Source: Eucommia ulmoides
Lineage: Eukaryota > Streptophyta > Magnoliopsida > Garryales > Eucommiaceae
Assembly (NCBI GenBank): GCA_016647705.1
Contig: CM028339.1
Span: 23,351,803-23,415,802 of the forward strand
Direction: 5' to 3'
Length of the DNA stretch: 64,000 nt
Every line of letters starts with the position of its first letter. The first letter of the stretch is position 1. The position numbers were made by a program, and so were the translations under genes. The notes beneath the pieces are model-generated. The model was not told the origin of the DNA. It was given only the letters and a program-made list of their open reading frames with translations, and made no database searches. Shown in pieces: positions 12,091-25,445 of this stretch.

Positions 12091-12227
12091 AGCGCGCTGC
12101 AGCGCACTCCTTACGCACTGTAGCGCGTCCATTTTTTGTTCTGTCCATAGCGTGTTGCAGCGTGCTCAGTGTTGCCATCCTTTTTGCTCATTACGCGCTG
12201 CAACGCGCTCTTTACGTGTTGCAGTGC
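12091..12227 (+). promoter_or_regulatory. Five-copy palindrome array in Athila B LTR
   Basis: Copies at 12091-12107 (AGCGCGCTGCAGCGCAC), 12113-12128 (ACGCACTGTAGCGCGT), 12149-12166, 12193-12209 (ACGCGCTGCAACGCGCT) and 12213-12227. The consensus GCGCTGCAGCGC is self-complementary. The array occupies the same LTR interval (about 207-344 from the LTR start) as the different palindromes of A and C, and ends 55 bp before the TATA box. Confidence 0.7.
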
Positions 12228-12281
12228 CATTGCATCACTAATAACGTGTTTTCAACCATTTTAGGGTTTGGAGAGGTGACC

Positions 12282-12289
12282 TATAAATA
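12282..12289 (+). promoter_or_regulatory. TATA box of Athila B LTR
   Basis: TATAAATA, at the same relative place as TATAAATA in the C LTR (33686-33693), just downstream of the palindrome array. It marks the probable U3/R region. Confidence 0.6.
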
Positions 12290-12406
12290 CAACATGATAG
12301 CTCTTTTAATAAGGACGTTTTGGGGAACTCATTTTCAGACCAAACCAAAGAGGTCACCATTGGAGAGAGAGGAGCGGCTTAGAGTGGTTCTTGTGGAAGT
12401 GGATTC

Positions 12407-14487
12407 TGTTGGCCCAGTAGAATACCTAAGAGGGGGGTTAATTGGGTAATTAAAAAAATAATTAGAATAAAATAAAATAAATCAAATAATTAATTTTATA
12501 CCTAAATTAATTATTATCTTTATAATACAGCGGAATAATATTATCAATCTAAGTGCACACCCAAACAACAAAAATAGCAAAGTAGTAATGCAACACACAA
12601 AAGATTTATATTAGTTCACCAAGTTACTCTTAACTAATCCAGTCCCCCGAGTTCTACAGAGGTTGCACCCACTAAAACCAAAATCCTTTTAAAGGTAGAA
12701 ATCAAACATGTACACCGATTCTTTTACAGGCTCATAATCAACCTTTACAATATCATTTTCCTAAGTTAAGGAAGAACCTCTACTTTTTACAGGTTAAAGA
12801 ATAACCTAATTCTTTTTAACATTAAGGAACAAGAATCAAAACATCTTGAAATACTCCAACTATCATTTTCACAGGTAAGAATGGAATATTTACAAATCAC
12901 TCACAACGCAATTCTTATCCAAGAAGAATCACTACCTCAATATCTTTATAGTAAGAGACTGAAACTCAACTATCCTTGATTAAATACCCCAACCGGTATT
13001 TAACCCGTCACAACTGACCAATACAAAAATTGATAAGAAGTAAATCTCACTCGAAACTTCTACAACCCCAGATAAATAATAACTCAATTAATATTCCAAC
13101 TAGTGATAAAAAATGTGAGATATAAAAATCTAATTTTAACAAGAATATGGGTAGCAAATTGGAGCACATAATCAGATTCAAGAAATTAGTTGTAAAAATA
13201 TTTTCTTCAAAAATCAAAAATAATTTCTAAGATCAATTTCCAAATATAGAATAAAAAGCAAATAATAAGCAATATGAAAAGATCTCACCCGAAATCCACA
13301 GAAATAATGATTAGAACAATGTAGATTCAAATTCGGTATTAGCAAAAATTGATTGCAATTGATTATCAAAACCACTCTTAAAAAAACTCACAATATCGTA
13401 AAATGATAACTCTTATAAAAGCTCACAAATGATATAAAATCTTTTAGCTCTCTCAATGAATGATTAATTATATCAGAAATTCGCAGGTCTATATATAGGA
13501 ATATGAAATCAGACTTCTAACGGCTAGTTTACAAATGTCATAACAATTAAAAGCTCTTATAGACCCCTTATATTATAAAGACTTCATTTTGGTTCAATTT
13601 CCACTTAAAAACAGCTTTCAAACCTCTCAATTAAACCCCCAAAGTATTTTTTAATCTTAATTAATAAGAATAGAATCTATTTCAAGTACTAAATTGAGAA
13701 ACATTAATATTTGATGAACCATATTAATAGGATTTAATTAATATATGAACCATATCTTAAATATAGAGAATATCCCCAAAATCTCTCTCAAATCTCAACC
13801 AAAATCGGCTACTATTGGATTTAATATCGGATAAAACAATATCCTGAAACAGTGCATTCAGTCGACTGCCTAGTCGATTGGGAGATTCAGGATGTAGTGA
13901 AGTTCATCGGTCGACCACCCGGTCGACTTGTAGATTCAGAGAGTTTGTCTTTCTTTCACCGGTCGACCTATCGGTCGACTTGTTGATTCAGAGAGTACAG
14001 CCCTTCTTGGCCGGTCGACCTGTCGGTCGACTTAGAGATACAGGATGTTACAACTACTTGGTCCGGTCGACTTACCAGTCGACTGTTGTCTTCTGGATCT
14101 CTTCTCTGAATACGTTTTTAACTCATCATTTTCTTTTACGTTTTTACCCCTTTAACAAGTTTCTCTCTTAAATAACCTCCACTAATATTCTCAATTCACA
14201 TAGGAGCAAATAATTTAACTTAATCAATACACACAAAAATGAAAAAATACATTTTGTGCCATGTGCGTGTTCCTAAATGGGATATTAAGAGTTGAAATTT
14301 ACCTGAGTTATTTTTCCTAATTTCTTCAAACTCTTAAATCTTCAATATCTTCAATTTCATCATTTAGTATCCATTTAATTTGTCATCTTCATCACTTGGA
14401 ACTTTAAATCACTGAAACACTCAATTAAAATATTAGTTTCACCAAAACATCAATACTTAATTGTTCATCAAAATCTTAGGATCAACA
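12407..14487 (-). repeat. 3' LTR of copia D (left copy, 2081 bp)
   Basis: TG...CA ends, abutting the PPT on its right. It includes the array of GGTCGAC inverted pairs (13859-14084). A TATA box reading on the minus strand (CTATATATAG, about 13489-13498) lies about 360 bp downstream of the array. Confidence 0.9.
13859..14084. repeat. Five GGTCGAC inverted-pair units in copia D LTR (left)
   Basis: Units with a period of about 50 bp: 13859-13878 (AGTCGACTGCCTAGTCGATT), 13908-13929, 13958-13980, 14011-14032 and 14062-14084. Each has two GGTCGAC/AGTCGAC motifs about 4 bp apart, so each half and the pair are near-palindromic. A conserved linker (gattcagagagt) follows several units. Confidence 0.75.
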
Positions 14488-14502
14488 ATCTCTCCATTTT
14501 TT
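14488..14502 (-). other. Polypurine tract of copia D
   Basis: On the minus strand AAAAAATGGAGAGAT, directly before the 3' LTR start. It primes plus-strand DNA synthesis in LTR elements. Confidence 0.7.
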
Positions 14503-17500
14503 ATGATGACAATTAATTTTGATGTTTTCTTCAAAATAAAATATAACCATATTCCCCCTGAATCCGAGGATGGATTCTTTAACTCATTATAGCATCATAA
14601 TGAAGATTTCAATAATGCACAAATTAAAATACTCATTAAAGTAAACATTACTAATTTCTCCCCCTTTTTCATAAATAAAAAATACTTCATTAAAACGTTA
14701 AAATACTTCCCTTTAATGAAATATCACTAATTTCTCCCCCTTTGTCATCTACAAAAACAAAATTTAGGGAGGGGGGAACACATGTAACTCACTTTAGGCA
14801 AATATCATTATGCCTAACCATACCCAAACCGCGAATGATTTTCACAAACTAATCTTTTGCTAGTGATTTGGTAAAAAGATCAGCAAGCTGGTCAGCGGTA
14901 TAAATATATTCAATAACAATATCTATTTTCTTAATGTGATCACGAATAAAGTAATGTCTAATCTCTAGTGCTCAGTTTGTGAGTGTTGTGTAGGATTCTT
15001 ACTTAGACAAATAACACTTTTATTATCACAAAAGATCAAGACTTCCTCCATACAAACTCCAAAATCATTTAACTGTTACTTAATATATAAAATTTGAGCA
15101 CAACAGTTACCAGCTACCATGTATTCAACCTCAGTAGTAGATAAGGCTATAGAATTCGGTTTCTTGCTTGACCAAGAAATCAAAGCATGTCCTAACAAAT
15201 GACATGAACCACTTATGATTTTTCACTTAACTTTGCAACCAGCAAAATAATCGTCGGAGTAACTTACCAATTTAAAATCACTCCCCCTAAGATACTATAA
15301 TCCCATATCAGTCATCCCCTTTAAATAACGAAAGATTCGCTTAACCGCAGTCAAGTGCGATTCTTTAGGACAAGACTGAAATCTAGCACAAAGACAAACA
15401 CTATACATAATGTTAGGTTTACTAGCAGTTAAATACAATAGGCTACCAATCATACCTCGATACATTTTTTCATTAACGTTTTTGCCTGTATCGTGTTTTT
15501 CTATCTTTGTAGCCGTTGCCATGAGAGTTTTGTACTCTTTAATGCCTTCCAAGCCATATTTCTTTAGTAGCTCTATGGTGTATTTAGTTTGGTTTATAAA
15601 TATCTCATCTTTGGTTTGCTTAATTTGCAATCCAAGAAAGAAATTCAGCTCTCCCATCATGCTCATTTCAAATTCATCCTGCATTATCTTAGAAAACTTT
15701 TGGCAAAGATCCTTATTAGTAGATTCAAAAATGATATCATCAACATATACTTGTACTAATAGGATATCAGAATCAGTTTACTTTACAAATCGTATAATAT
15801 TACAAATACCTATTCGAAAACCATTTTCGATCAAATATCGGCTAAGTCTTTCATACCAAGCTCTTGGAGCTTGTTTGAACCCATACAAAACCTTACGAAT
15901 TTTAACTACATGATCAGGAAATTTTTCACTTTCAAATCCCAGGGGTTGTTCCACATAAATTTCTTCAGCTAGAAAGGCATTTAGAAATGCACTATTTACA
16001 TCTATTTGATATAACTTAAAATTACGTGAACATGCAAAGACGAGTAGCATTCTAATTGCTTCTAATCTAGCAACAGGAGTATAAGTTTTATCATAATCAA
16101 TTCATTCTTCTTGATTATAGCCCTGTGCCACTAATCTTGCTTTATTTCCAATTATCATACCAGATTCATCATTTTTGTTTCTAAATACCCATTTAGTTCC
16201 AATAACCGGATGAAAATTCAGTCTCAGAACAAGACACCACACTTTGTTCCACTCAAATTGAACTAATTCATTTTGCATTGCGAAAATCTAAGATTCATCA
16301 ATGAACGCCTCATTTATATTTTTAGGCTCAATTTGAAATAAGAAAGATTAATTATATCCCTAAGAGAAGATAGAGTACTTACACCTTTTTCAAAATTACA
16401 GATGATTTCTTTAATTGAATGCCCTGATACTTTCTTTATAACTCTTGGTAAAGTCAAATCCTTCTCCTTAGGTTTCTCCTCTTGTTGAGACTTCTTTGGT
16501 ACATCATTACCTTGGTTTTGGTTATTTAAGATACCTGCATCATCATCATCTCAAACCTTTCTTGACAAGAATGGATTAGCTTCCTCAAAAATAACATGCA
16601 TTGTTCTTCTACTACTAAAGTGCGTTTATTATAAACTCTATAAGTCTTACTGTTAGTAGCATATCTAAGGAAAATCCCATAATCAGATTTAGCATCAAAT
16701 TTACTAAGATTATCCTTGTCATTCAAAATAAAATATTTGCATCCAAAGACTTTAAAATAGAAAATATTAGGAGTCTTACCATTCCAAATTTCATATGGGG
16801 TTTTGTTAAACACTCTACGAATTGATACAGGGTTTATCACATGACAAGCTGTACTTACTGCTTCGGCCCAGAAGTAGGTTGGTAAGAGATTTTCATTTAG
16901 CATTGTTCTGGCTATCTCTTGAAGTATTTTGTTCTTCTTTTTCACTACACCATTTTGTTGCGTTGATCTTGGTGCAGAAAAATTGTGAGCATAACCATGC
17001 TCATCACAATAACTTACCACTTTATCATTCTTAAATTCTCTTCCTCTGTCACTACAAATGTTAATAACAGAGCATTACTTCTCATTTTGAACACATTTAC
17101 AAAATTTAGCAAGATCCGAAGCAACCTCACTTTTCTTAGCAAGAAAATATACCCAAGTAAGTCTAGAATAATCATCAACTATGACAAATGCATAAAACTT
17201 ACCACCAAAAGTAGCAACAGAGTTAGGCCTAAACAAATCAAGATGCAATAATTCAAGACATCTACACGTGGATGTGTGCATCTTTTTCTTAAATGGTGAT
17301 CTAACTTGCTTGCCTAATTGACATGTATCACATACTTTATCCTTCACATATTTCAAATCAGGTAGGCCACGTATAAGACTCTTCTTAGATAAATCAGAAA
17401 TTAACTCCATACTAGCATGCCCAAGTCTTCTATGTCATAACCAGCTATTTTCAGATAAAGTGTTCAAATAAAATAAATTTTGAGAATTAAAATCATCAAA

Positions 17501-19440
17501 AGAGAAAGTATACACATTCTTAAAACATGATGTAATTAGCAAGATACTACTATCATGACTATTCTTAATGATGCATCAATCATGATCAAATATAACATTA
17601 TAGCCCTTGTCACATAGTTGACTAATACTAAGTAAATTATGTTTAAGTCCATCAACTAGTAACACATCTTTAATCATAGTAGTACCATTATCGATATTAC
17701 CTATACCGATAATTTCACCCTTTGCGTTGTCTCCGAAAGTCACATGACCTCCATCTTTAGGTATCAAAGATGTAAATTTTTCTTTATCTCTCGTCATGTG
17801 TTGAGAACAACCACTATTCAGGAACCATTTGTCCTTGCTTATTTATGCTTTTAGAATAGCCTGCAAGGAGCACCTCAAATAGTTCATAAGTGGTACCCAA
17901 CCTACGTAGGTCCGATCTTGTTAGTCGGGAGAATTTTAATTCTTTTTGGAACCCAAACTTATCTATAGTTAGATATTTTAGCAAAATATCTATGAATAGT
18001 ATGCCCCACAATGTTACATTTAAAACATTTCACAAGATCCTTGATTTCAGAGAAGAATTTATGAAAGTTTTTTTGTTTAAGATTTTTCTTAAAACTAACA
18101 CCGGCTTTATAAAAAACTCCACGTGAACTTCCCAAAAGCATTTTCAAATTATTTTCACCCCCAGTGAATTTGAGAACAATTGATTGCAAATCCATCAATT
18201 TAGATTTTAACCCATTATTTTCAAATTCGTAATCCACCACTTGCTCGTTTAATATGTTAATTGTACTTTGAAGGGCATTTATTTTAGAACACTGATTTTT
18301 ATAATCATGTGAAAATCCTTGATAAATATCAAACAATTCATCAAAATTTAAAGGACAAGAACTTGAATAATCGGTTACCTCACCACCAGTGGCCATTAAT
18401 GCAAGAATGGACGTATCCTTACTATCTGATTCTCCCGAGCTACTTGAATTTGTATCATCCCAAGTAGCTTTCATTGATTTCTTCTTATTCTTCTTTGCTT
18501 TCTTCTTTTCTTTCTTCTTCTTCTCCTTTTCTTTATCCTTCTTCGATTCGGGACAATCATTTTGAAAATGATCGGTTTTACGACAGTTGTAGCATTCCAC
18601 TTTAGACATGCTGAGATTTCTTTTCCCATGAAATGTGCCCCGAGTCATTCTTCTAAAGTTGTTTGTGAGAAGTGATACATTATTCTCTTACTCACTATCA
18701 AGACTTTCATCATCACTGTCATCCTCTTCTTTAATTTTTTGAATTTTTAGTGCCAAGGATTTCCTCTTACCATTTTTGGTATCATCCTTAGAACCTTTAA
18801 TTGCCGATTCATGAGTCATCAAATTACCAATGAGATCATCAATATCATATTTTTCAAGATCCTTGGCTTCCTCGATTGCCGTCACCTTTGACTCTCATAT
18901 TTTTGTCAAGGACCTTAGGACCTTTTGTACTTTATCTTCCATAGAATATGGCTTTCCGAGTTAACTCATATTGTTGCATATATTGTTGAAGCGAGTGTAC
19001 ATCTCATGAATCGATTCATTCTCCTCCATCACGAATAACTCAAATTTTCTCATAAGTGCATTGATTTTTTATTGCTTCACTTAACTTGTCCCTTAGTAAG
19101 TGACGTGTAGCTTATCCCTCATCTGCTTTATAGATTTACAACCTGAAACTCTAAAATACTCATTAGCATCTAAAGAACAAAAAAGAATATTGATAGCTTG
19201 AGAGTTAATGGAGAGTTTCTTCTTATCGGAAGCCGTGAGTTGTTCCTTTTTCTTCTCAACTCCGTTTTCCATTGGAATGAATGGACCATCCTTGATTGTT
19301 AGCCAAACATCGTAAATTGTAGCCTGAAGAAAGACTATCATCCTATATTTCCAAAACGAGTAACTTTCACCTGGAAATAAGGGTGGTCGGTGCATATATT
19401 GCCCTTCAGCTAGTGTGCCTACTATGTGTTCCATGTGATC
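14503..19440 (-). pseudogene. Copia D gag-pol, broken
   Basis: From right to left on the minus strand. Gag at 19434-18688 begins MEHIVGTLAEGQ and has the PGESYSFWKYRM block of copia gag. A Lys-rich stretch and zinc knuckle (CYNCRKTDHFQNDC, near 18600) lie in 18648-17959. The protease to gag-pre-integrase part (17797-17576, LKHNLLSISQLCDKGY) leads to integrase at 17410-16526 (CDTCQLGKQVRSPF, DDYSRLTWVYFLAKK, STQQNGVV). RT is at about 16300-15295, with the YVDD catalytic box at 15733-15747, and degraded RNase H at about 15290-15000. Frame breaks between pieces show it cannot make the full polyprotein. Confidence 0.9.
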
Positions 19441-19465
19441 TTTATTAGCTAATAAATTCGAGCTA

Positions 19466-19482
19466 AACCAATTCTGATACTA
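19466..19482 (-). other. Primer binding site of copia D
   Basis: On the minus strand TAGTATCAGAATTGG, close to the TGGTATCAGAG complement of initiator Met tRNA, two bases inside the 5' LTR. Confidence 0.75.
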
Positions 19483-19484
19483 AT

Positions 19485-21603
19485 TGTTGGCCCAGTAGAA
19501 TACCAAAAAGATGGGTGAATTGGATAATTAAAAACATAATCAGAATAAAATTAAATAAATCAAATAATTAATTTTATACCTAAATTAATTATTATCTTTA
19601 TAACACAGTGGAATAATATTATCGATCTAAGTACATACTCAAACAACAAAAACAACAAAATAGTAATGCAGCACACAAAAGATTTATACTGGTTCACCAA
19701 ACTACTCTTGGTTAATCCAGTCCCCTGAACTCCACAGAGGTCGCACCACTAAAACCAAGATCTTTATAAAGGTAGAAACCAAATCCGCACACCGATTCTT
19801 TTACAGGCTCAGAATCAACCTTTACAATATATTTTTCCCCGGCTAAGGAATAACCTCTACTTTTTACAAACTCAAGAATAACCTAATTATTTTTAACACT
19901 AAGGCATAAGAATCAAAACCTCTTAAAACACTTCAACTATCCTTTTCACAGGTAAGGATGAAACATTTACAAATCACTCACAACGCAATTTTTATCTAAA
20001 AAAAATCACCACCGCAATCTCTTTACATGAAGATATTGAAATCCAGCTACCTTTTATTAAATACCCCAAATGATATTTAACCCATCACAACTCACCAATA
20101 CAAAAATTGATAAGAAGTTAATCTCACTCGGAACTTCTACCACCCTAGATAAATAATAACTCAATTAATATCCCAACTAATGATAGAAAAACGTGGGATA
20201 CAAAAATATAATTTTAACAAGAATATGGGTAGCAAATTGGAGTACGTAATCAGATTCAAGAAATTGTTTGTAAAAATATTTTTTTCAAATATCATAAATA
20301 ATTTCTAAGATCAATTTCCAAATATAGAATAAAAAATAAATAATAAGCAATGTGGAAAGATCTCACCCGGAATCCACAGAAATAATGATTAGAACAATGT
20401 AGCTTCAAATTTGGTATCGCAAAAATTGATCGCAATTGATTCTCAAAATCACTCTTAGAAAAGCTCATAATATCGTAGAATGATAACTCTTATCAAAGCT
20501 CACAAATGATATAAACTCTTTTAGCTCTCTCAATGAATGATTAATTATATCATAAATTCGCAGGTTTATATATAAGAATATGAAATCAGACTTCTAAAGG
20601 CTAGTTTACATATGTTATGACAATTAAAAGCTCTTATAGACCCCTTATATCATAAGGACTTCATTTTGGTTCAATTTTCACTTAAAAACAGCTTTCAAAT
20701 CTCTCAATTAAACCCCTAAAGTATTTTTCAATCTTAATTAATAAGAATAGAATTTATTTCAAGTACTAAATTGAGAAACATTAATATTTGATTAACCATA
20801 TTAATAGGATTTAATTAATATATGAATCATATCTTAAATATAGAGAATATCCCCGAAATCTCTCTCAAATCTCAACCAAAATTAGCTACTATTGGATTTA
20901 ATATCAGATAAAACAATATCCTGAAACAGTGTATCCAGTCGACTGCCTAGTCGACTGGGAGATTCAGGATGTAGTGTAGTTCATCAGTCGACCACCCAGT
21001 CGACTTGTAGATTCAGAGAGTCAGTCTTTCTTTCACCGGTCAACCTATCAGTCGACTTGTTGATTCAGAGAGTTCAGTCCTTCTTGGCCGGTCGACCTGT
21101 CGGTTGACTTAGAGATACAGGATGTTACAACTACTTGGTCCGGTCGACTTACTAGTCGATTGTTGTCTTCTGGATCTCTTCTCTGAATACGTTTTTAACT
21201 CATCATTTTCTTTTACGTTTTTACCCCTTTAATAATTTTCTCTCTTAAATATGCTCCACTAATATTTTTATATTTCATTTTAGGCATTCAAAATTATTTC
21301 TTCTCAATTTACATAGGAGCAAATAATTTAACTTAATCAATACACATAAAAATGAGAAAATACATTTTGTGTTATGTGTGTGTTCCTAAATGGGATATTA
21401 ATAGTTAAAATTTACCTGAGTTATTTTTCCTAATTTCTTCAAATTGTTAAATCTTCAATAATATCTTCAACTTCATCATTTAGTATCTATTTAATTTGTC
21501 ATCTTCATCACTTGGAACTTTAAATCATTGAAACACTCAATTAAAATATTAGTTCCACTAAAATATCAATACTTAATTATTCATCAAAATCTTAGGATCA
21601 ACA
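19485..21603 (-). repeat. 5' LTR of copia D (right copy, 2119 bp)
   Basis: Matches the left LTR along its length with many substitutions and small indels, such as an extra run near 21265-21300. It carries the same inverted-pair array at 20937-21160 and a minus-strand TATA-like box near 20562-20575. Confidence 0.9.
20937..21160. repeat. GGTCGAC inverted-pair array in copia D LTR (right)
   Basis: Same five units as 13859-14084. Several copies have single changes (for example AGTCGACC versus GGTCGACC, and GGTTGAC for GGTCGAC), so the two arrays have drifted since insertion. Confidence 0.7.
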
Positions 21604-21608
21604 GATTC

Positions 21609-22420
21609 ATTCCACCTATTAGATTTGGATCTGTACCTTCTCAATCTATCTCTCATTTTTAGATTTTGATTTGTTGTTTTGATTATATATTCCTCATTTG
21701 ATGTTGGATATTTGGAAATGACAATGTATAGCTAAACTTATTTTGTCTAGGGATTAATGTAGTTCACTAGTTCTATGTTTGATTGAATCTATGTTTTGCT
21801 AATGGGTATTCTTCTCTATTCAATTATGTTTATAGCTCTATTACCTCCATTGTATGCTAGTATATGATATTGTGATTGATTTGAGAATACGAGGTTTAAT
21901 GCTCGGGCGAGGTAACCCTGGATTCGAACTAAGATTAACAACAACAAAAGTTTAGTATATCGGGAGATTATTAAAATTTGTGCAATCCATGAGATTGGGG
22001 CGAGACGTATGTAATCACCTAAACTCTTGAAAAGGATATCGGTTTCAAAGTGATTACATATTCGCTCACTTTACACTCGGGAGAGGTAGTGAAAGAGCTT
22101 AAGAAATCTTGATTGTTGAATAGGAAGATAACCATTAGTGTAAACTAGAATAAATCAAGAAAACGTACGAGTAAACGAAATTAATCTCTAGATAATCTAT
22201 TCTCATTGAATTTATTCCAATTCTTGTAAAAAAAATTGTTTTAATATTTCAAACACCATTCAAATCATCAATCGTCTAGATAAAATTGATTTAGTCTAAT
22301 AGTGGTACTTTGCTTGTTCTAACGGTAATCCCAGTGAACAATACTTGATCTTCGGATCACTTTATTACTTGTTGACCTCGTGCACTTGCGAATATTCCTA
22401 ATACATAATTTATTGCAACA
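21609..22420 (+). repeat. 5' LTR of Athila B, right part
   Basis: Continues the B LTR after the D insertion and its TSD. It has the Athila LTR block (gagaatacgaggttt near 21885 and the GGGAGAGGTAGTGA box near 22080) and ends GCAACA at 22420, immediately before the PBS region. Confidence 0.75.
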
Positions 22421-22422
22421 AG

Positions 22423-22443
22423 TTTTTGGTGCCGTTGTCAGGG
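22423..22443 (+). other. Primer binding site of Athila B
   Basis: TTTTTGGTGCCGTTGTCAGG, two changes from TGGCGCCGTTGCCGGGG, the tRNA-Asp-type PBS of Athila elements. Starts two bases past the LTR. Confidence 0.8.
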
Positions 22444-22990
22444 ATTTAAAGTTAGAAATCAAGATGATATTACTACCAAGTAACTCAATATTAATTTAGA
22501 CCCTCTTTTGTTTTATTTGTTTTTGGTTGATATTTTTCGTTGGTTGTGGTGATTGATAGTGTAAGACGTAGCCGTAGCTTGGAATTTCTTGATCCTGATC
22601 CAGAAATTGAATGCACATTAAGGAGACTAAGTAGAAAAATAAAAAACCAAGCTCAGGAAATAGCCGACAGTGATAATGACCTTGTACCACAACAACCGTC
22701 AGTGCGTCAAGCACTACTGCAACAACCACCGGAACCTGAAATACAACAACAACGAGTCCTTCGGGATTACTACAGACCTATTGTGTTCGATAATTATTCG
22801 AGGATCCGGAGGCAATCAATCTACGCCAATAATTTTGAGTTGAAGTTCGCCCTGATCAACAAAGTTCAACAGAACCAATATGGCGAGAATCTACATGAGG
22901 ATCCCAATATCCATTTAGCGATGTTCTTGGAGATATGGGACACCGTAAAGATCAACGGAGTCTCGGAGGATGTCATTCGGTTAAAGCTAT

Positions 22991-25407
22991 TGTCACAACC
23001 CGTCCCGGACACCCGTCATCCCTAGGTTGGCGTGACTACAACATAACATCACCAAAATCCCAAATAAACTAATGAAATAAACTATACACACACTTAATAA
23101 TACAAACATCTATTATGGGGGACACATCCGTCCCGAATTTTATGAACTAAAAGTATTTATCCATGAACCTTTTATAGGTTCGCCTTTGACAACTTCTATC
23201 GATCGCCTATATGACTCCATCACATAGCTCTATCTAGTGCTAGTAGAGGACCGACTCCTAACTGTTGTACCTGCAAGTGTACTGCCTTCTTAGTAAAATA
23301 TTTTTAAAATAATGACACATTCTAAATATCACCATAATTAAATATGAATCAAGCGTAAGTATATAAGTAGTGAAAATTAAGCGATATAGATAAGTTCTAT
23401 CTAGTATAAAATCATACCGATCACCATAATAAATAATAAATCATCCAATATAAGTAAAATACAACATCTCAAACACACACCTCATACACACTTCTCAAAC
23501 ACACCACTCCACCACAACACACACACTGGCTAGCCATAGTGATCATTTTAACCTCACGATCGGGAGTTGCAACGGTACCGTAACATCCGTAGGAATGCCT
23601 TCCTATGAAATATCCACACCCCTTCTGGGGAGAAATATAATCCACACCCCTTGAAAGGAAAAACATCCACATCCCATGAGAAGAATCCACACCCCTTTTG
23701 GGGAGAAAAATAATTTACACCCCTTTCGGGGAGAACAACTAAGACATCGTCAAAATCATTAGTATAATTAAAAATCCACATCCCTTACAAGAAGAAATAC
23801 ATTTCCATACCGTATCGTCAAATTAATAACATCATCAGCTCACACATTCATCTCTATTTTCCAAAATCGACTTTTTAGTCCAAAAATCATATTTTCCCAC
23901 TTTCGTTTGAAGACCGTCTAATTTCAACAAAAATCATTTTTTGTTTACCTTTATTTTTAGAAAATTAGATATTTTTCATTCTCTTTTTAAAAACCACCAA
24001 ATTGCACAAAAATCTATTGCCCTCAACTCACCCCAAAATCCAACGAAAATTATTTTAAATCTATCTTTTTAGAAACCAACACAATTCCCCAAGAATTCAT
24101 TCTACTAACCCACCCCAAAACCTGCTTAATCCTTATCATTTATAAAATGGTACAGTTTCAGTAATCACACATTTCGTCATATATATATACATAGAAAAAT
24201 AATTTGGTAAGAAGACAGTACACTCACCTGGCTATCCGTTCCGAACAGTTTTTACTGACTATCTTCTACCGATATCTAAGTGCCTGCGAACCTAATAGTG
24301 ACATGGCCTAAATTAATATTTTATGTAAAATAACCAAATCATGCAATACAGACCCTAAATTCCGTAATTTCCCCTGTACTCACTTTTTATTATGAAAAAT
24401 TGTTATTCGGTAAATTTCATTTCGTTAATAATTACTATACGCATTTGTTAATATGGACGGCGACGAAATTATCAAAATTAACGATTCCAAATTATAATCC
24501 TGTTTGCTAATAATTCAATTTAACAACAATGGTAATCGATTTAGATTTTACTTGCTCCGAAACGTCCGTCGGCCGCGAGATGAATTTTGGATTATTTTGG
24601 GGTGGTTTGTGTATTTTTCCTTATTATTATTATTTATTTATTTTTTCCTTCTTCCTTCTTCCTTTCTCCCGCTTCTTTTTCCTTGCTTCTGTTTTGTGTT
24701 TCTGTTTTCCTTCCAGACGACACACACCAGCAGCACACCACCGAAGGAGCCACACACACACACCCCACCAACAAGGACCCATCCCTCCGGCTACCAAAAA
24801 CACACAAACAACCTATACCCAGAACACCTACACACAACGGCAATACCGTCGCCGGCGAACTCTCTCTCTCTAACTCTCCACTGCCGGTGACGCTTAATTC
24901 ACACACACCCTCAACAAAACCCACACCGTTGGCGATCTAATACACACACCAAACCTACACACCCAGTCAACAGAAAAAGCTAAACACCCACATCCGTACC
25001 TAACTCGCCGGAAAGAAACGAACACTACGCACCCACGTCAACATGCCAAACGACGGGGACACACATGTACATACACCGAAACACGCACATACACACACGC
25101 GACAACATCACCGGCGATAGAACAGGGACATTCACATGCCACCGACGAGTTTTCTCTCTCTAACCCATTGCCGGCGATGCCTCGCCGGAGTGAACGACTG
25201 CACCGTCGCATGGACGGACAACACACATACCTCATACACACAATGAAACACACACCTATATACATATAGTAGCACACACCCCACTTACCGTCTGGACAAT
25301 GACGATCGGCCGACCACCAAACCACGGACAACCGGAACCCACACCAGCCAACCCCTCTCTCTATTCCCTTCTCGATTCTTCTCCCATTTTCTCTATATTT
25401 TTGTATG

Positions 25408-25445
<38 letters not shown>

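Larger units (their letters stand above)
11884..12406 (+). repeat. 5' LTR of Athila B, left part
   Basis: Starts TGATTTACC by alignment with the A LTR (shared stretch ending tttttatgcagataaggtg around 11985-12000 versus 3545-3560). It includes the palindrome array and TATA box. It is interrupted at 12407 by copia D; the sequence GATTC (12402-12406) is the duplicated target. Confidence 0.65.
12407..21603 (-). mobile_element. Complete copia retrotransposon D, SIRE-like, in the Athila B LTR
   Basis: Both ends are defined. TGTTGGCCC starts at 12407 and at 19485, and the sequence ending GGATCAACA closes at 14487 and 21603. The 5-bp TSD GATTC is at 12402-12406 and 21604-21608. Length 9197 bp. Coding strand is minus: 5' LTR on the right, PBS at 19466-19482, gag then pol leftward, PPT at 14488-14502. 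LTRs of about 2.1 kb and the gag/pol motifs fit the SIRE/Maximus group; this lineage call is inference. The two LTRs differ at many positions, so the insertion is not recent. Confidence 0.9.

Noticed and set aside
12091-12227. CRISPR-like look of repeated palindromes in LTRs
   Set aside because: Spacing is irregular, units are imperfect, there are no cas genes, and the DNA is plant nuclear and inside LTRs.
13878-14171. 97-codon ORF in the copia D LTR
   Set aside because: It only translates the GGTCGAC tandem units.
23469-23781. Minus-strand ORFs with GCGYF-type repeats
   Set aside because: Product of the ATCCACACCCCTT tandem repeat, in two frames at once.
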